DNA of 64,000 bases from Rhynochetos jubatus (GCA_027574665.1 CM050649.1:60354150-60418149); one strand, 5' to 3'; positions 15,715-30,489 are shown, counted from the first letter of the stretch. The notes: generated by a model from the sequence alone, not told the origin. Translations and numbers: made by a program.

Positions 15715-18140
15715 CCGCATATGGAGAAAAGAGGACTGCTGAAAGACAATAAATGATCAAGGGATCTTTCAGTGTCTTGGAGACAGACAGTATGTAACTG
15801 TTAAGACATTTTGCTCTCCAATGAAGTTAGAGAATGACAAAAGAATAAAACATGTTAAGTGCATTAACTTAACAGTTTCATTGTCCTGAGTGATAGTTGG
15901 TGCTGCTGCAGAAGTAGTTAAACAATTAATGGTATTTCAACGTGTTATACTGAATTCAAGATAAGACACAACTTCTTAAGATTCCCCATCATTCTTCCTG
16001 TGCCAATAACACCAGATAGGAAATACTCAGTTCCCACATTTTCCCTCCAGATCAGCTACTAATTCACGCTGTGAACAGGAATGCATGTTGCTCTTCAGTC
16101 AGCATCCTTTGCAGAAGCGTTTACTTTACATCACCTGAGAAAAAAAAAAAAAAATCAATGCTTTGAATGTGCATTCATAGACCATGAGGTGTAAATTAGA
16201 TGACAATAAACAGCAACATGTTTAATTGAGCAAAAATCACTGCAGACTGAAAGTGGGGAAAAAAGTGATAGGTGAAATCAGATGATTCTGCACATTAATA
16301 AAAAGTACCTTAGATAAGACAAGAAAGACAATCATATGGTCTTCTGCCATATGGAAGACAAGTTCAGGCATTTCTTGATGGGGGTATTTGTGGATGGAAA
16401 AGCTGTTTAATTTAAATTCTAAAGGTGATGAAAATAAATAAGCAGAGAGAAAAATAAACAACAATAATCATCAAGTTTTCTCTAGCAATAGAAAGAAGAA
16501 AAATAAAAGTCTCCCTGCCAACTAGTAGTATAGGGAAACAAGTTATCTAGTCCCTGTGTGAGCCATTACTGGAAATTGTACAGAACTGAAAATGTATTAT
16601 TCCAATTTTATTTTTATCACTATGATTGCAGCAGGTTTTTTAAGGAAAGTTTCCTAGCAGCCTTCTGTTCTGTAATTACACACCTGAGCCTCAAGAATGT
16701 CCAGAAACACAAAGATGATGTGAGAGGCTTAAAAATACAAAAGAAAATTAGAAGTTAAAGGAACAGACCAAAATTTTTGCCAAACAGCTGATTCAATAGG
16801 AGAAATGATTGTATGTACACCCATATTTTATGTCGATCTATAATACTAGACAACTGCTCATAATAGGATAAACTGCCCAGCTACCCAGGAAAAAGACTTA
16901 ACATGCCGTAAGTTGTGGCCTTATGATTTTATTGTCTCCAGCGTATATAGGAGGAGGGACAAGGAAAGTAAGAAACCTCTTATTTATATTCACTGAATGT
17001 TTTTGGTAAATTATCATTGGTCTATAAAACCAAGATCCACGCTTTATTAGATCCTCTATTTAGGACTGGACTTAGTTATTCCATTTTCTTGCGGGAAAAA
17101 AAAAAAATCATTTGCATACCTATTCTTCAAATTCAGAGAGAATATTCAGATAATTTATTCAGTTATTAAGTGATTAACCCTAGATTTGATGCCAAGGGTA
17201 GAGTTCTGATACACTCAGTAGAAAAATGACTTGTCTGTGGGACTGGCTGATTTTTTTCTGTTCTTTTTTCAGTGGACAGCTTCATGCCCACACATGACCA
17301 TGTAAACAAATCCTGAAATACAAGACTGAGCTAATGTAATGTAATTTTCTCTTGTGTTTGAAGGAGGTGGCAACATAATTAACTATTCCTAATAGGTATA
17401 GTTAAAAAAAAAGAGATGAAGACAAAGAATGGAAGAAACTGAAAGGAAAGGGAGGTTCATATTTGCTTGTTCTGCAGGTTGTTTGCAGGTGAAAGGAATT
17501 CCAGTTTAAAAATTGTTCAGTTGCTAGTCATCATCTGCTTTCATTTTTATAGGGCCATTAAAAAAAGAATACCAAAAAAGTGCCTGTCCAGTTTAGCTTA
17601 TTGAAATGAGCGCTCAGCTTCTTTATCTCTGTACTGTATATCAAGTGCAACTCTTTACATGAACTGGCTTAATTTAAATGTTTTCTGTAGGACCCTCCCC
17701 AGAGTCTCTTGTGCTGTGAATCAGAACAGCAAGTGGGGGGGAGAACATAAATTGGATTTTGTGCTTTAAGTCTTGCAGGATTTTGACTTTCTGACAAGAA
17801 AAATGCTTTGCATTTTGATAATCTTGCTGATTTTTCATTTGCTTTAGAATTTATCTGTTGAACCCCAAAGTAGTAGTAGATATATTGAATTGGGCCAATA
17901 TCTTTTCCTCTAGATTTGCTAAATCTTTCAGTCTATTCTTTTAGAACAACAGAAATACTTTTTTTGTTGTTTGTTTTTTTGATTGCATGTTAAAATCCCT
18001 CAAAGTAGGAGCATAAAGTTGCTCCTGTACTTCTTGGAAGTAATTATTACTCCTTTAACTTCAACTAGGATGAACAATCACTAACTGCTTACCTTTTTGT
18101 ACAGAATTAACACAATTTGGCTAACTATTACTACATAAAC

Positions 18141-18200
<60 letters not shown>

Positions 18201-18202
18201 GA
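18141..18202. repeat. Tetranucleotide (AGAT)15 microsatellite
   Basis: Fifteen perfect AGAT units plus a partial unit lie in the last NLGN4 intron. There are no interruptions, so it is likely polymorphic. Stop codons occur in the repeat, so it carries no open frame. Confidence 0.97.
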
Positions 18203-19414
18203 AATAGCCACAGTTGTAGAATCCCTACTTCATATCTTAATTAGATGGGAAAGATTTGATACAGTACAATATAAAAAAACCCCAAACACCTAAGGCTACA
18301 AGCGTAAGTAAATCAAATTACCAAAACTATATAGAAAAAGAATTCATCCTTTCACTCAAAAAAATATAAGGTAAATTCTTTCAGGTAACAGATGAATGCA
18401 GGAATTACAAGAATCTAATTACTAGTCTGGTTTAAGAACTAAGGAATAGCTCTTTATGAACAGCTAAGGAATGCTAAACTAGACAATCATGTTCATGAGC
18501 CTTTGAAAATGAAAAGAGAAGAATACTTAAGATGCTTTCAAATCTGTAGTGGTGTGTCTTGGTATTCCCGTAACATACATAACAGTATATTGCAAGAAAA
18601 AGAAAATATTAGAATCATTTTCATAGGAAATAAATGAATCATATGGGAATGGAAAGGAGAATGGAAAGTTTTCAGTCTAATGCACAGAAAATGAATCATG
18701 TACTCTCAGTGTAATACATCAGAAGGTTCTATAAAATACTCTTTGTTGCATAAAGATTCAAACTCATGCACAATGGAATGTTAAACTCAGTATTAGTAGA
18801 TTTTAATTTCTATATTTTTTCATGACAAGAGGAAGTCATAATTCCTTAAAGGTTACCAAAATTATAAGCATACATAGTCATTAACCACATTTAAATACTT
18901 TTTATGCCATTGGTTTGTCTTTATTCTTTACCTATGAGAAGAAAAGAATACAAAGTTCACAGTTACATGTATTAGCTCTACTAATTCATATCTTGAAGTT
19001 TTGTACGTAATATACACAGATAGTACAAAATCTTATGGTCACGTGGACTTCCAACATCACCATTGAGATTATATGCCCGTATTTACTGCTTAGAGCAGTG
19101 GAAGTAGGGATCCTGTAAATGAGAAAGTTAATACTCATCCTTGAGAAGACTTGAACCTACACTTTTACAATGTGGAATGGTAGTTAGTACCCCTGTAAGA
19201 CACTTCTGGAGTATGATACTGAATCACAGAACTTCAGATGAAGTTTTGGAAGCTGAAACAACCCTTTCTCCATTTTCATGTAAAAAAGTATTACGATGTC
19301 TGAGGTGCACTGTACAGTAAGTAATTTTTCTCTATTTATTAACATCTGTTGTTAAGTTAGGGAGGTTTTTAGCTTCTGCTTTTAGGTTATGTTAATTATC
19401 AGATAAATAATTAA

Positions 19415-20353
<939 letters not shown>

Positions 20354-21029
20354 CTCAGTCCTTCCCTCTCTACCCTCACAAGCCACTTCGAAGAAAGAAA
20401 AAACAAAAAGAAAAGGAAAAAAAAAAAAAAAAGAGGAAAAAGTTATAATACCATACATTGAACACCTTGTAAAAATCTAAAGTAAAAACAAGTAAAGGAG
20501 AAGGACAGCCATTATTTTCTTACTGATCCTTCCCACAGAAACTCTCTGACGTTAAAGATCGACTACAAACCCTGTGAAATGTGAAAAGTGTGCGTTGCTG
20601 TTACAATACTCCTTTAAGATCTCAGCCACGTTGATTGAAAGTTGAGGCCAGAAGAAGTCACTTAAAATGGTGGTTTGAGCGTAACAAGCAAAGCAGAGTC
20701 TTCTGGAACACAGAGCCAGTGACTGTACAGGTGTTTTGGGTTTTTTTTAAAAATAAATTAATTAATTAAAAAAAATCTTTATGTGCCATACCATGAATGG
20801 CCCTTGTTAAAAGAAAGACATCACCATGGGCTTTTACCCAGCCTAAGAAGCTGTAATCCAGATGGGGGAAATAGAATTTTATTATTAAAAACAAAAAAAA
20901 GAAAAAAAAGAAAAAAAAAGAGAAGGACTGACTATGCAGTAAAATACGTATAGTTCTGTGCAAAGAGATGACTTGCCAGCCTGAACTATATTTAAAGAAA
21001 CTTTGTAAAAATGTACATAGCTGTGAGTT

Positions 21030-21030
<1 letters not shown>

Positions 21031-21053
<23 letters not shown>
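21031..21053. repeat. A23 homopolymer in the 3' UTR
   Basis: Twenty-three consecutive A followed by a further G-interrupted A run to 21061. It lies about 680 nt after the NLGN4 stop codon. In oligo-dT-primed RNA libraries it could act as an internal priming site and create a false 3' end. Confidence 0.92.
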
Positions 21054-21060
<7 letters not shown>

Positions 21061-23220
21061 AGAAGCTTTTATTGATGTTTTCAGTTTGAAAAGAGCTTTT
21101 AGAAAGATTGTGCATTCGGTTGTGACCTATGTGTATATACATTAGTCATATCACCTCTGTTTCCTCCAAGCCCAAAGGAGGAATTTCTTCTTAATTACTA
21201 GTGGTAAACAAAAATCATGAGTTTTTTCTAACATGTTTCATTTATATGAGACCATGGTGTCATGCAGAGGATACAGTTGTTTGTGTGACCTGCATATTTT
21301 CTCTTACAGGTTACACTAGTGCATGTTAAAATATTCATAGGAGATTGTTGTTCTTTTCTGAAGCATTTTTTTTCCTATAATTTAATTTGTTGTTAGCCTT
21401 TGTTAAATTGCAACACAGCAATGGATTGGAAAATGAAGAAGAAAAAAAAAAAACACAAAAGAAATATAAGCTTGTTGCACTGAACCAAGTAACATCCAAT
21501 AACATATATTCAGAGTCCAGTTCGTAGTTCTTGGTTATTGTGATACATTAGGAAGAGTTTTGTGCCCTGATAAAAGCAAAGAAAGCCTGTGTTTTGGTCA
21601 GCCTTTTCTGAGGAAAACTAGCTCTATATTCACCAGCAGTTGCAGTGGAATCTCAGCTGAGAAAGCTCCTTCTTAGCTTTAATAAATGAAATAAACCCAT
21701 AATTTGAAAATGGGGAAATGGTGGGTTGGTTGGCTGGCTGTTTTTTAAAGTGTCCAGAAATTATCAATGTGTAAAGAACTTCTCTGCCCATATCCTGTTT
21801 TGTGCTTGAGAGCGTACCTGTCAGAAAATACCCTTTTTGCTCATTTATTACACAGCAGTCCCATAGTCTGTGAACGTTATGGAGACAGAAGCAGAGAAGT
21901 CATCAGCTGTTCTGCATCTGAATAAAACTGAAAATCCCAGAGAACACCACTGTCAGGAAGGTCAAAATTCTTAGCTGATTATTCCATTGTGCCCTTCCTT
22001 CTCTAGGAAACCAGGGCCCAAACAGAGGAACTTAGCAGTTTGATTCAAACAACTCATTAGAATGTGAAAATCTGGAAATAAGTTACCACAGATGAAGATC
22101 GCTTTATATTTTGTCTTTAGAAGTTAATCCATCATCGAGAGATAGTAACCAAAGATATTTGAACAAATTGGTCTGCACTTGGACATGATTATCCCAGGTG
22201 TATTTTCTATTATTAATTCACAACTGAGCTGCATCGCTATCATATGTCCCGTAAGTATCTAACACAAGATGCCTTGTATCTCCTCTTGTTTTCTATGCTT
22301 TTTGTTTTCTAATGAAATGTCTTGGAATAGTCACCCCTAGAAATAAAATCAAAGACAAGATGATTCACTGAGGTCTATTCATCTGCACAATGCCTTGTTG
22401 TAGCAGGTAGTAAAACAGGTTCTGAAGGAAAGAAGTAAAAGGAAAGTTAATGACATGATAAAAATGCAACATGTGGCTGATATAATCCTTGATCTGTAAT
22501 AAATGTGCTGTAAACCTGACGTGGATTCTCAGGTTGGAATGTGATGAAGCAACAATCCCAATGTACAACTAGTAGAAAATGGAAAACTATTTTTTTTTCA
22601 CTGATCCATCACATAATGTTGATTAATGACAACTCTGTACCAGGCCATTTGCACCACCTATGTAATGCCTCAGCTGAGATGCAGCCATTCATATCTCTCA
22701 AAAAATAGGTTAGAAAAAAAAAAAAAAAAAGAAAGTGAAAAAGGTGATGATGCTTGGCATCATAATCAGTTGGGTATGTTTGTAATGTGAATTACAGTAT
22801 TTGTTTAGTACTTCCAATTGTCTTCTGCTAGCAATATGTACAGTACTGTGTCAGGCTTGTGACATTTGGGTAAAAAAAGAGTTCCTGTAAGTGAATGATT
22901 TTAGCTTTTAAAAGGAATTACAATCACGTTGATTTAATAATTTGATACATCTGGACTGATGGACGATTTATAGAGGGAACAGATTTATAGGGTCTTCATA
23001 GAATTCTGTAATAATGATATCAGAATAGACTTTGCAATCTGTAAAAAAAAAAAAACCAAAAGTACTTTCCCAGGCTTATATTCTTGACTTTAAGAGACAC
23101 GCAGGGTTTAATGGTTTCTTCTGTTATTGTTTTGCAATTTTTGGTTTTTTGCCTTAAGTAATGATAGAAGATATATATGGCTGGACACATATGTATAAAC
23201 TTTTCAGCAGCATTTTTAAT

Positions 23221-23226
23221 AATAAA
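23221..23226 (+). promoter_or_regulatory. Candidate NLGN4 polyadenylation signal
   Basis: AATAAA is followed about 45-60 nt later by a GU-rich stretch (about 23267-23285), the expected layout of a cleavage site with a downstream element. Competing hexamers at 24183 and 24343 cannot be excluded. Confidence 0.4.
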
Positions 23227-24729
23227 ATATCACAGTATTTTCTAATGCTTTGTGCAAAGAACTACGTGTTCATCCTTTTGTGTAGAAAGTCTTTCAGAGG
23301 TGTGTTTTCTGCCCCATCTCCATTTCATTATCTAATGTAAACAATGCCTTGATACACAATACAAAAATATTAAACTTAACAGAGGTTGCACTTTTAAGTT
23401 AGCATTGAGTTTTCATGGCTTTTGTAGTTCTATAAGCCTGCCAGTAAAAGGAAAGAAACTCAGATAATGAAGTTATAATAGAAAAAGCTCCATATATTTA
23501 TTACCTGTATGCACTGCAACTCCCATTGAAGCAATGATTTAATTGTTCTGTTTGCATTTTCTGTAGCACTGAAAAAAAAAAAAAGGCTTAGGTAAGCAGC
23601 TTCTCATATTACTGTATAGCTTAGCACCTGAAAAATGTATCTTCCAAATTAAGGATCAAAATAATTCAGATAAATCTAATACATCCAGCCTCCATAAGTA
23701 AATATGCTTTCATTTTATATTTAAAATTTAGATACACAATGAGTTTTGTTAGAAAAAAATATGTAGGAGTAGCAATATAAGTTACTCATATATATTTAAG
23801 GGATTTACATATATTGCAGGTATGTTAATATCATTCTTCCTTCAAAAGCTGAGTAAGTCAATATAGTTTGTTCTTTTGTGCTATTAAATTCCATTTATGA
23901 ACCGGGTTTCCTTCCACTAGAAAGGTACATAGACATTTTAGTAATTTGAGCTGGGTATTGTTTGCTTTCTGTAACTATTCTGCTGAATAGAGGTACTAAC
24001 AATAACATTTGATGAATTTTGAGCATATTGAAGAGTATTTGCAAAAAGCAAATTCTGAATCATTCATATCAGATTTTTGATATGAAAAATCAAGCTTCTA
24101 AGATAGAAATATATTATGTGCCTACTGACCTAATCAAGCAACTTGACTTTTGAACATTGAATTTGTATATAAAGCTTTTGCAAATAAACTGCAGATTTAG
24201 AATTAATTGTTCAGAAAATATGTTTAATAACAGGTACACTTCAAAATTCCACAGTTTGCTCTGAGATATTTCATACACAAGAAAAGGGTTTACAATTGTG
24301 TCATTTCTGTGAATTGTTCACCTTACATTGCAGGGTGAACTCAATAAATTACAGTCTTTAGAGTTTATCAATTTCACATTAAAAAAAAGAAAAGCCTCAG
24401 AAGTTTGTTCATGCTAAGTAAATATTGTGTTGTTTTATTTCTTTACTGTCTGAAATATAAATCTTCAGATTAGTATGTTCCTATTTTGACTTTGCTAAGA
24501 GTATGACAATTGAATGATATTTAATATGACATAAAAATCATATGAAATAATACCATGAAAATGATGTGCTCGTCTCAGATTTGTAGTTTCACATTTGTAT
24601 TATTTAATTATTGTCAACTGTTTCTCGTATTTTCATCTACAGCTGTTTGACATCACAAACCTCATCAACCTGAATCTCTCCAGAGGCCATTAGCAGCTGG
24701 TAGAAACTGGGATTTTCTTCCCACTAGAA

Positions 24730-24759
24730 ATTATGATATTATGCATTTAATATCATAAT
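24730..24759. repeat. Perfect 12-bp inverted repeat (AT hairpin)
   Basis: Arms ATTATGATATTA (24730-24741) and TAATATCATAAT (24748-24759) are exact reverse complements around the 6-nt loop TGCATT. It lies about 4.4 kb after the NLGN4 stop codon. An AT-only palindrome of this size can arise by chance in a 64-kb AT-rich window. Confidence 0.85.
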
Positions 24760-26390
24760 ATGTTAAAATGCTTCTTAGCACCATAAATTGCCCCTAAAAG
24801 CAAGTTATTAACCTTTTATTAATGCAAATGAAATATAAGGAAAGGGTTTGGAAATGTCTAAACATCTTGTTTGAGCTGTAGCATAATAAATAACGTTTCA
24901 CTTTGGGATGAAGTTTTGATTCAAACCATTTTGTTTGATGTTCCACTAGCTACCAAGGTCCTCACTGTCTTCTGAAAGTTATGTTTTAAGGAGGTTATGC
25001 TTTCTCAGTCTTTTGTAGCCCATCCAGAGTACTTTATCCAGATTTTATTGTGGTAAAGAAGCCCAGATCACTCAAGGGTGATGTAGACACAATCCAGTCA
25101 CAAAGTCCAGAAGAGAGAAAGAAAACACCAAGAAAACTGCAGCTCTCCTGAGACACAGTGGTGATTAAGGCAAATATGCATTAATACTCCAACAATTTAA
25201 ACGTAAAACAAGCATGTAGTAAGTTACATACGTTCCATTTTTTTCAATGGAAGGTTGACAAATTTTTGAAATACTTACATTTCCCCAACTTCATTTTCCA
25301 CCCCTTTCACATAAAGAATAGCAAATCATATTCAGCCAGTTTTAGTAATTTCTGGAATGTCCACGTATGTAAAAGAGAAATTAAATAGATGACATGTATT
25401 TGTTTACCTTCCTACATGACTATCCTCTGGTACCGAAAGCATGAAAAGTTCTTCCTCTACTGCTTTTTATCAGGGATTATAGGTTATCCAGATGCTTCAG
25501 AGCATCCCATTCCAAAGAGTCCAGGTTGAAAGAAAAGGGAAAAGTCAGACACAGAACTGGCATATATTGACTTTGACTTACACTAGACAGCAGTCATGTT
25601 TCTCTCCATCAACCAAAGATATGGCACAAAAATACAGTGAACTTTATGTGTTATTTTAAAAATATTGCATATCTAGAAACTCCTTTTTATAGCTCTTTTT
25701 TCCAGCTTTTGATGTGTGATGCCATGCTATTCACTGTACCAACTCACAGTCACTCATTTCATGTCATTTCTTATCCTTTATCACTATTTCATCAAATATT
25801 CCCCTGAGAGGTACAGATATGTTTTCATGTGTTTTCTTTTTTCTGTCACAACACTTACGTTTGGCCCCAGATTTTTTCCATTCTCTGCTGTATGACTGTG
25901 AGAGTGCATTTTTCATCTGACATTTTCCTTGCTGCTTCTAGAGTTAAAGTTCCACTGAAGGAATATTTACATGACAATATTCATCATCCTTGAAATGCAT
26001 CAATCTCTATGGCTGTCTGCACTTTGGCAGCCCAACAGCTTTGGTTTAACATGGTGTATGTCTCAGCAGGAAGTGTCAGCTTGGAGCCAGGCTCTCCTGT
26101 TACTCTGTAGTTGATATTATTGTTATTATTCACTGTTGGCATTTCTTTCCTTTCTATATTGGACTTTAATCAAGGATAAATTAAATCAGTCTGTCATTCT
26201 ATTCCACAGCAAGGTTTCTCAAACCCTAAAAGTTAATTAATTCCTGTTTAGATACAGCTAATTACCCAATACCACAAAAACATAAAAACCTTTCTAAGCC
26301 AATCATACTTCTTAATATCCCATCAGTTCAAATTATTAGGAGACTGGCACAGTCAGGCTTGTATGACAAGAATTCATGGCGTACTGCCTT

Positions 26391-26403
26391 CCACTTGGTG
26401 GCG
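26391..26403 (+). promoter_or_regulatory. Weak CTCF-like motif
   Basis: CCACTTGGTGGCG matches the core of the vertebrate CTCF consensus (CCACNAGGGGGCG type) at most positions, with T replacing three expected bases. Motif matches alone are poor predictors of binding, so this is only a candidate. Confidence 0.2.
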
Positions 26404-29400
26404 ACTTGTTTCGCCTGTCTGGGGAAATAAATACAACTGCCATTTTTATGCATCAAAATTTCATTATATCATGTCAAACATAGGCAAGACCTAAGGTAAA
26501 ATTCATAGAAATTGATGATACTGAAGATCATGCTCTAGTATCCTGCACTGCTGGATGTTTTGTAAAGGCAACAATTCGCAGGTTGATAGCAGCTTCGTGA
26601 GTGCTCGGTAGACTTCAGTCACTGGATATGTCACTTTAGAAGCTACAGTGGAATTTTTGGATTTCAGGAAATGAAGATGATCTTGCAAAAGTATTTTCAA
26701 TGGAGTTTGTGCTTTCAAAAATACCTATAAGCAGCAAAGAAACTGATGGAAGAATGGTTTAAAAGAAATAGGAATCAAATGCAAATAGTTTTGAAATTAA
26801 TTTGACAGGAACAAGTATGATATGATATGACCATAAAATAACGTGATGGATTTCTTCTGTGTGAAGGGGCAACAGAAAAAGAACAAATATCTCGAAGGAT
26901 CAAAGGATACATTTTTAAAGGGCTAAGTCAAATGAAATCACTGCCAGGTAATGAGATTATAATGGTACTTTACACAGAGACGTGTCATAATGCTATACCA
27001 TATGGATTTAGATATGTTGAACATAATCTACAGTGCTCATCTGGGTATTGAGAAGTATAAAATTAGATCCCAAGATGCCCTACTTTACCCAGAAAACAGT
27101 GCTGCCATGGTAAATAATACAGCAAAGTGAAATGTATGCTTGTGTCGGGGAATGACAAAAGAAACTTTCGACCCATTTTATTCCAAGAAAGACAAAGTGC
27201 TAGACTCAATAAATAAGGAATAATGGCATTACAAGCCAGGCACAGGTCCTGCCTGGAGAGCCATCGTGCATGTAGAGGCCAACAGAGGGATTATGCTCCA
27301 AATCCGCTTTTTTCCCCTCTCTTTCTTGTGGGGAGATGGCAGGAAGAGGAATAGTGCCTGGAATATGCTGCCTTCCAGTAACAACTGGCCCTTGAGCCCT
27401 CAAAGATCACTGACAACTAATAAATGTTAGAGGTCCCTCTGAGCTGGAGCTTGGACCAAGAAACAAGGAATAGGAACTGTTTGCTTATTACTAGCATTTT
27501 TTTCTCTTCACAATGAAGGACAATCAGGAAGAAGTAAAGAAAGAAGAGTGACGTGCTGCCAGCTTTCCCCAGCAGGGTTCCCATCAGAAAAAAAAAGGCA
27601 GTGGAGCCGCTCAGGGAGCAGTGATCAGTGAGGCAGTTGCTGAAGATGGGACAAGAGTCACTTGCTGAGTTGATTTGTGAAGTTTGAATGCCTCTCCCCC
27701 ATTTTAATGGCCTTCTTAAAAAATTTCTATGCTGCTCCCCAGACTGCAGATTCCGCACCATTAATTTAGCAGAAAGTAAGAATGTGATAAAAAATTAAAT
27801 AAAAATTTCATTGTCAAAAATTAAAACTCCAGCATGTATAAAAGAAGTAATAGTCAGTGTTGCTTGACCCTTGCCATCTAACTGCAGATGTGTCACTATT
27901 TATCCACATCAGACACTTACAAAATCTTTAATGGAGACACTAGGATAAATCATTAGGTGTATGTGCACACAGCTAGGATGTGGTGTTTCATTTGCAATAG
28001 CTCTATAAATTGCTGCTTCAATAAGCAGGGAGCTTACCTTTTTTTTGCTGAGTCTGTGGGATGTGAAATAATATATGCCAAGGACACATGGAATGACTGC
28101 CAGCAGCTCTCAGACCTGCAGCACGCAGCTAAACAAGAATGAAGTGGCTGGAACTTTGGACAGCTGAGACCTGTATGAGGAACCGGGTCTTCTTCAGTTC
28201 CTGCTACCAGCACACCATCCAGAAATAGCATGTAATGAATTATCCTGTGGAGAACTGTTTCTTCCTCCAGAAAGCTGCCATGTAACTCAGAACTGATGTG
28301 GCTTGAAAATAAAAAGTAACTCCTCAAGGTGGTGATAATACCTCAGTAACTGCACTGACATCCGCAGAGCAGGTTTACAAACTTCCTTGGCACTCAGCGG
28401 TTTACTAATAGATGACCAGTAAGAATCATAAAAATCTATTCAGTAAGTACCACGTGAGAGAAAATACCAACCACAAAACAGCAATGCAGATAACTTCTAT
28501 TAATAAGACCACTGCAGTTCAGAAACACTTCAGCAATTTGCAAAAATCCTTATGAATTTGACATATCACACTTAATAACCTGGAGACTGCAGGCAATCCT
28601 GGAGGAACAGGTAAACACTAGAAAGCACAGATGTGTGCATTTGTACTAGACTGACTGGGATTCTCCATCGTGAACTCAAGAACTAATCCCATCTTTATTT
28701 GTCACCTGGAATGATTTGGTTTTATGTCTTTTTGCATAGATTGGGAGTTTACACATTCTGGGCTTTTATAGTTCTACTGTCATCTCTGCTCTCATATAAA
28801 ATAATTAACAATGAGAAAAATAACACATTATAGTTATCTCAATGATTGCCTGAAGGAGTCAGTAAAGTTTCTTGAGAGACAGCATCTTTGAGCATACAGC
28901 TTTTTACAGCTGTCAATTTCTTACTGATCTTTATCACTCTAAGTCAATTCTTCCATGTTTTCCATACTTTTACGAGTAAGGTAAGATGGCACTGTTCCTT
29001 TTAAATTCATGGGAACAGTTGCTTTAGATCTGAAGCAGATGACTTATTATTGTTTTCTGTATTGCTTTCCAGCTGCTAAGAAAACAAAATTTTCTTTAGC
29101 ATTTTTTTCCCTGATAGGGTGGAGTCACATCCAACATGACATTTCTTAAGACTCTAGGTTGTTGATTTTCTTTTTTTTCCCCTCTGGAAGAATTTAGAAA
29201 GTTATAAAACAAATGCAAAATGATTTGAAGATGTAAAGGAATTACAATAAATTATTATTTATTTTTTTTTAAATAAAGTAGAAAATCTTAATTTATGAAA
29301 AAAAACAAAACCAACTACCAAACTGTATTGCTTTTACTTCTGGTATTATATTCCACCCCAATTTAGTGTTTGGTTTCAGAGCAGTTTCTGCATTGCAAGT

Positions 29401-29784
29401 TTTGCAAATAGGAAAAAAAAATTATAGGACATTTAATTTGAACAAATAATTTTTTTAATAGGCAATATGGTGATTCCTGTGCAAATATAGTAACTTTGTA
29501 TGAATTCTTGCTAACAGTTTGGGGTTTCTTTATCTAGAAGTCTATATATTTAGTTATCTGGGATGTATTCCTACATCTGTCTATATGTGCAGGTATAATT
29601 GTGACACATATATATATATGGTCAATCTGCTTCCTCATTGCCAGTTTTCCATGTCAGAATATAAATGCTGTTTTCAACTAATTATGAGTCACAGAATATG
29701 AAAAAAACCCAATACATTTCACAGGTATATTGGAATTGGTCCTTTTAAACACATTTTGTTCCAGAGATATACACAAGCTTTTGC

Positions 29785-30489
29785 TCAGAAGATGCACCCA
29801 CAAATGTAACTGAGGGAAAGGTGAGAAGATAACTTATCCTTTCTATTTTCACTCACTTGATGAAATAACTCCTCAGCTGCAATAGTTCTGTTGCAGAATC
29901 TAGTCCTCAATTGTTCCTCAGAGGAAAAGAATGAATCCCATTCATCTGTGAAAAATGAGGTTACGGAAATGAGGGTAAAGCAAGTGATGCAGAATGGACA
30001 AAGCTGAGTCAGGAGAATAGCAGGAGCTATAGAAACTATGTGCCTGTTAACCAAGGATGCATGAGGAGGAGCTGGGAAGTGATCTGATTCTGCATTGACT
30101 GAACTCAGAGGGAATTCAGAAGAAGAAAAGCATGAATTAGAAACCAGGAAGGGAAAAGAACCAGAAAGCACGTAATACTGAGAATACAAGTCAAGAAAAT
30201 AGTGCACAGGAGTAAGAATTAATACTGGACAGCGAAGGTGTGTTTGTATTAGCATTTTTATTTGGATCAGGAATGTAGTTTTAATGAAAATCTCCCAATC
30301 CCCTTTTGTCAAACTTTCGTCACAAACTAAACTGCATTGCAAGCAATCCTGGAGCAGATGAGCTGGATTCCATCTGCAGGTATATGATGAAATATATGAT
30401 CTAGGATTATACCCCGTGCCTCTAAGCCAACCACTGAGATTTGTGGATGCAAACCATTCTCTGACACTTCCCTGTAGCCTTGGCACCAC
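29785..30489 (-). other. Unexplained 234-codon open reading frame
   Basis: This is the longest ATG-started open frame outside NLGN4 and the CR1 elements. The translation (starting MVPRLQGSVREWF, ending SLSYICGCIF) is rich in Ser, Leu, Phe and Cys. It has no domain, signal peptide or repeat that I recognise. There is no evidence of a promoter, splice sites or codon bias. Chance is the most likely explanation, although 705 nt without a stop in AT-rich DNA is long. It could also be a decayed retrosequence. Confidence 0.2.

Larger units (their letters stand above)
20354..23300 (+). other. NLGN4X: NLGN4 3' UTR (end uncertain)
   Basis: Untranslated sequence follows the TAG stop. It is unusually rich in A tracts (about 20419-20433, 20888-20920, 21031-21053, 21440-21452, 22712-22728). 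Candidate poly(A) signals AATAAA occur at 21681, 21690, 23221, 24183 and 24343. I favour 23221 because a GU-rich stretch (GTGTTCATCCTTTTGTGT) follows about 45 nt later, but 24183 or 24343 would extend the transcript. The end given is a choice and has not been proven; RNA 3'-end data would settle it. Confidence 0.55.

Noticed and set aside
19228-19260. GAATCACAGAACTTCAGATG resembling a CR1 3' tip
   Set aside because: Similarity is limited to about 12 nt and does not extend into the GGTTGGAAGGGACC block.
27140-27420. A stretch beginning TGTCGGGGAATGAC with downstream AATAAATAAGG, resembling an LTR edge
   Set aside because: No matching CA end, target duplication or known LTR block could be identified, so it is not annotated.
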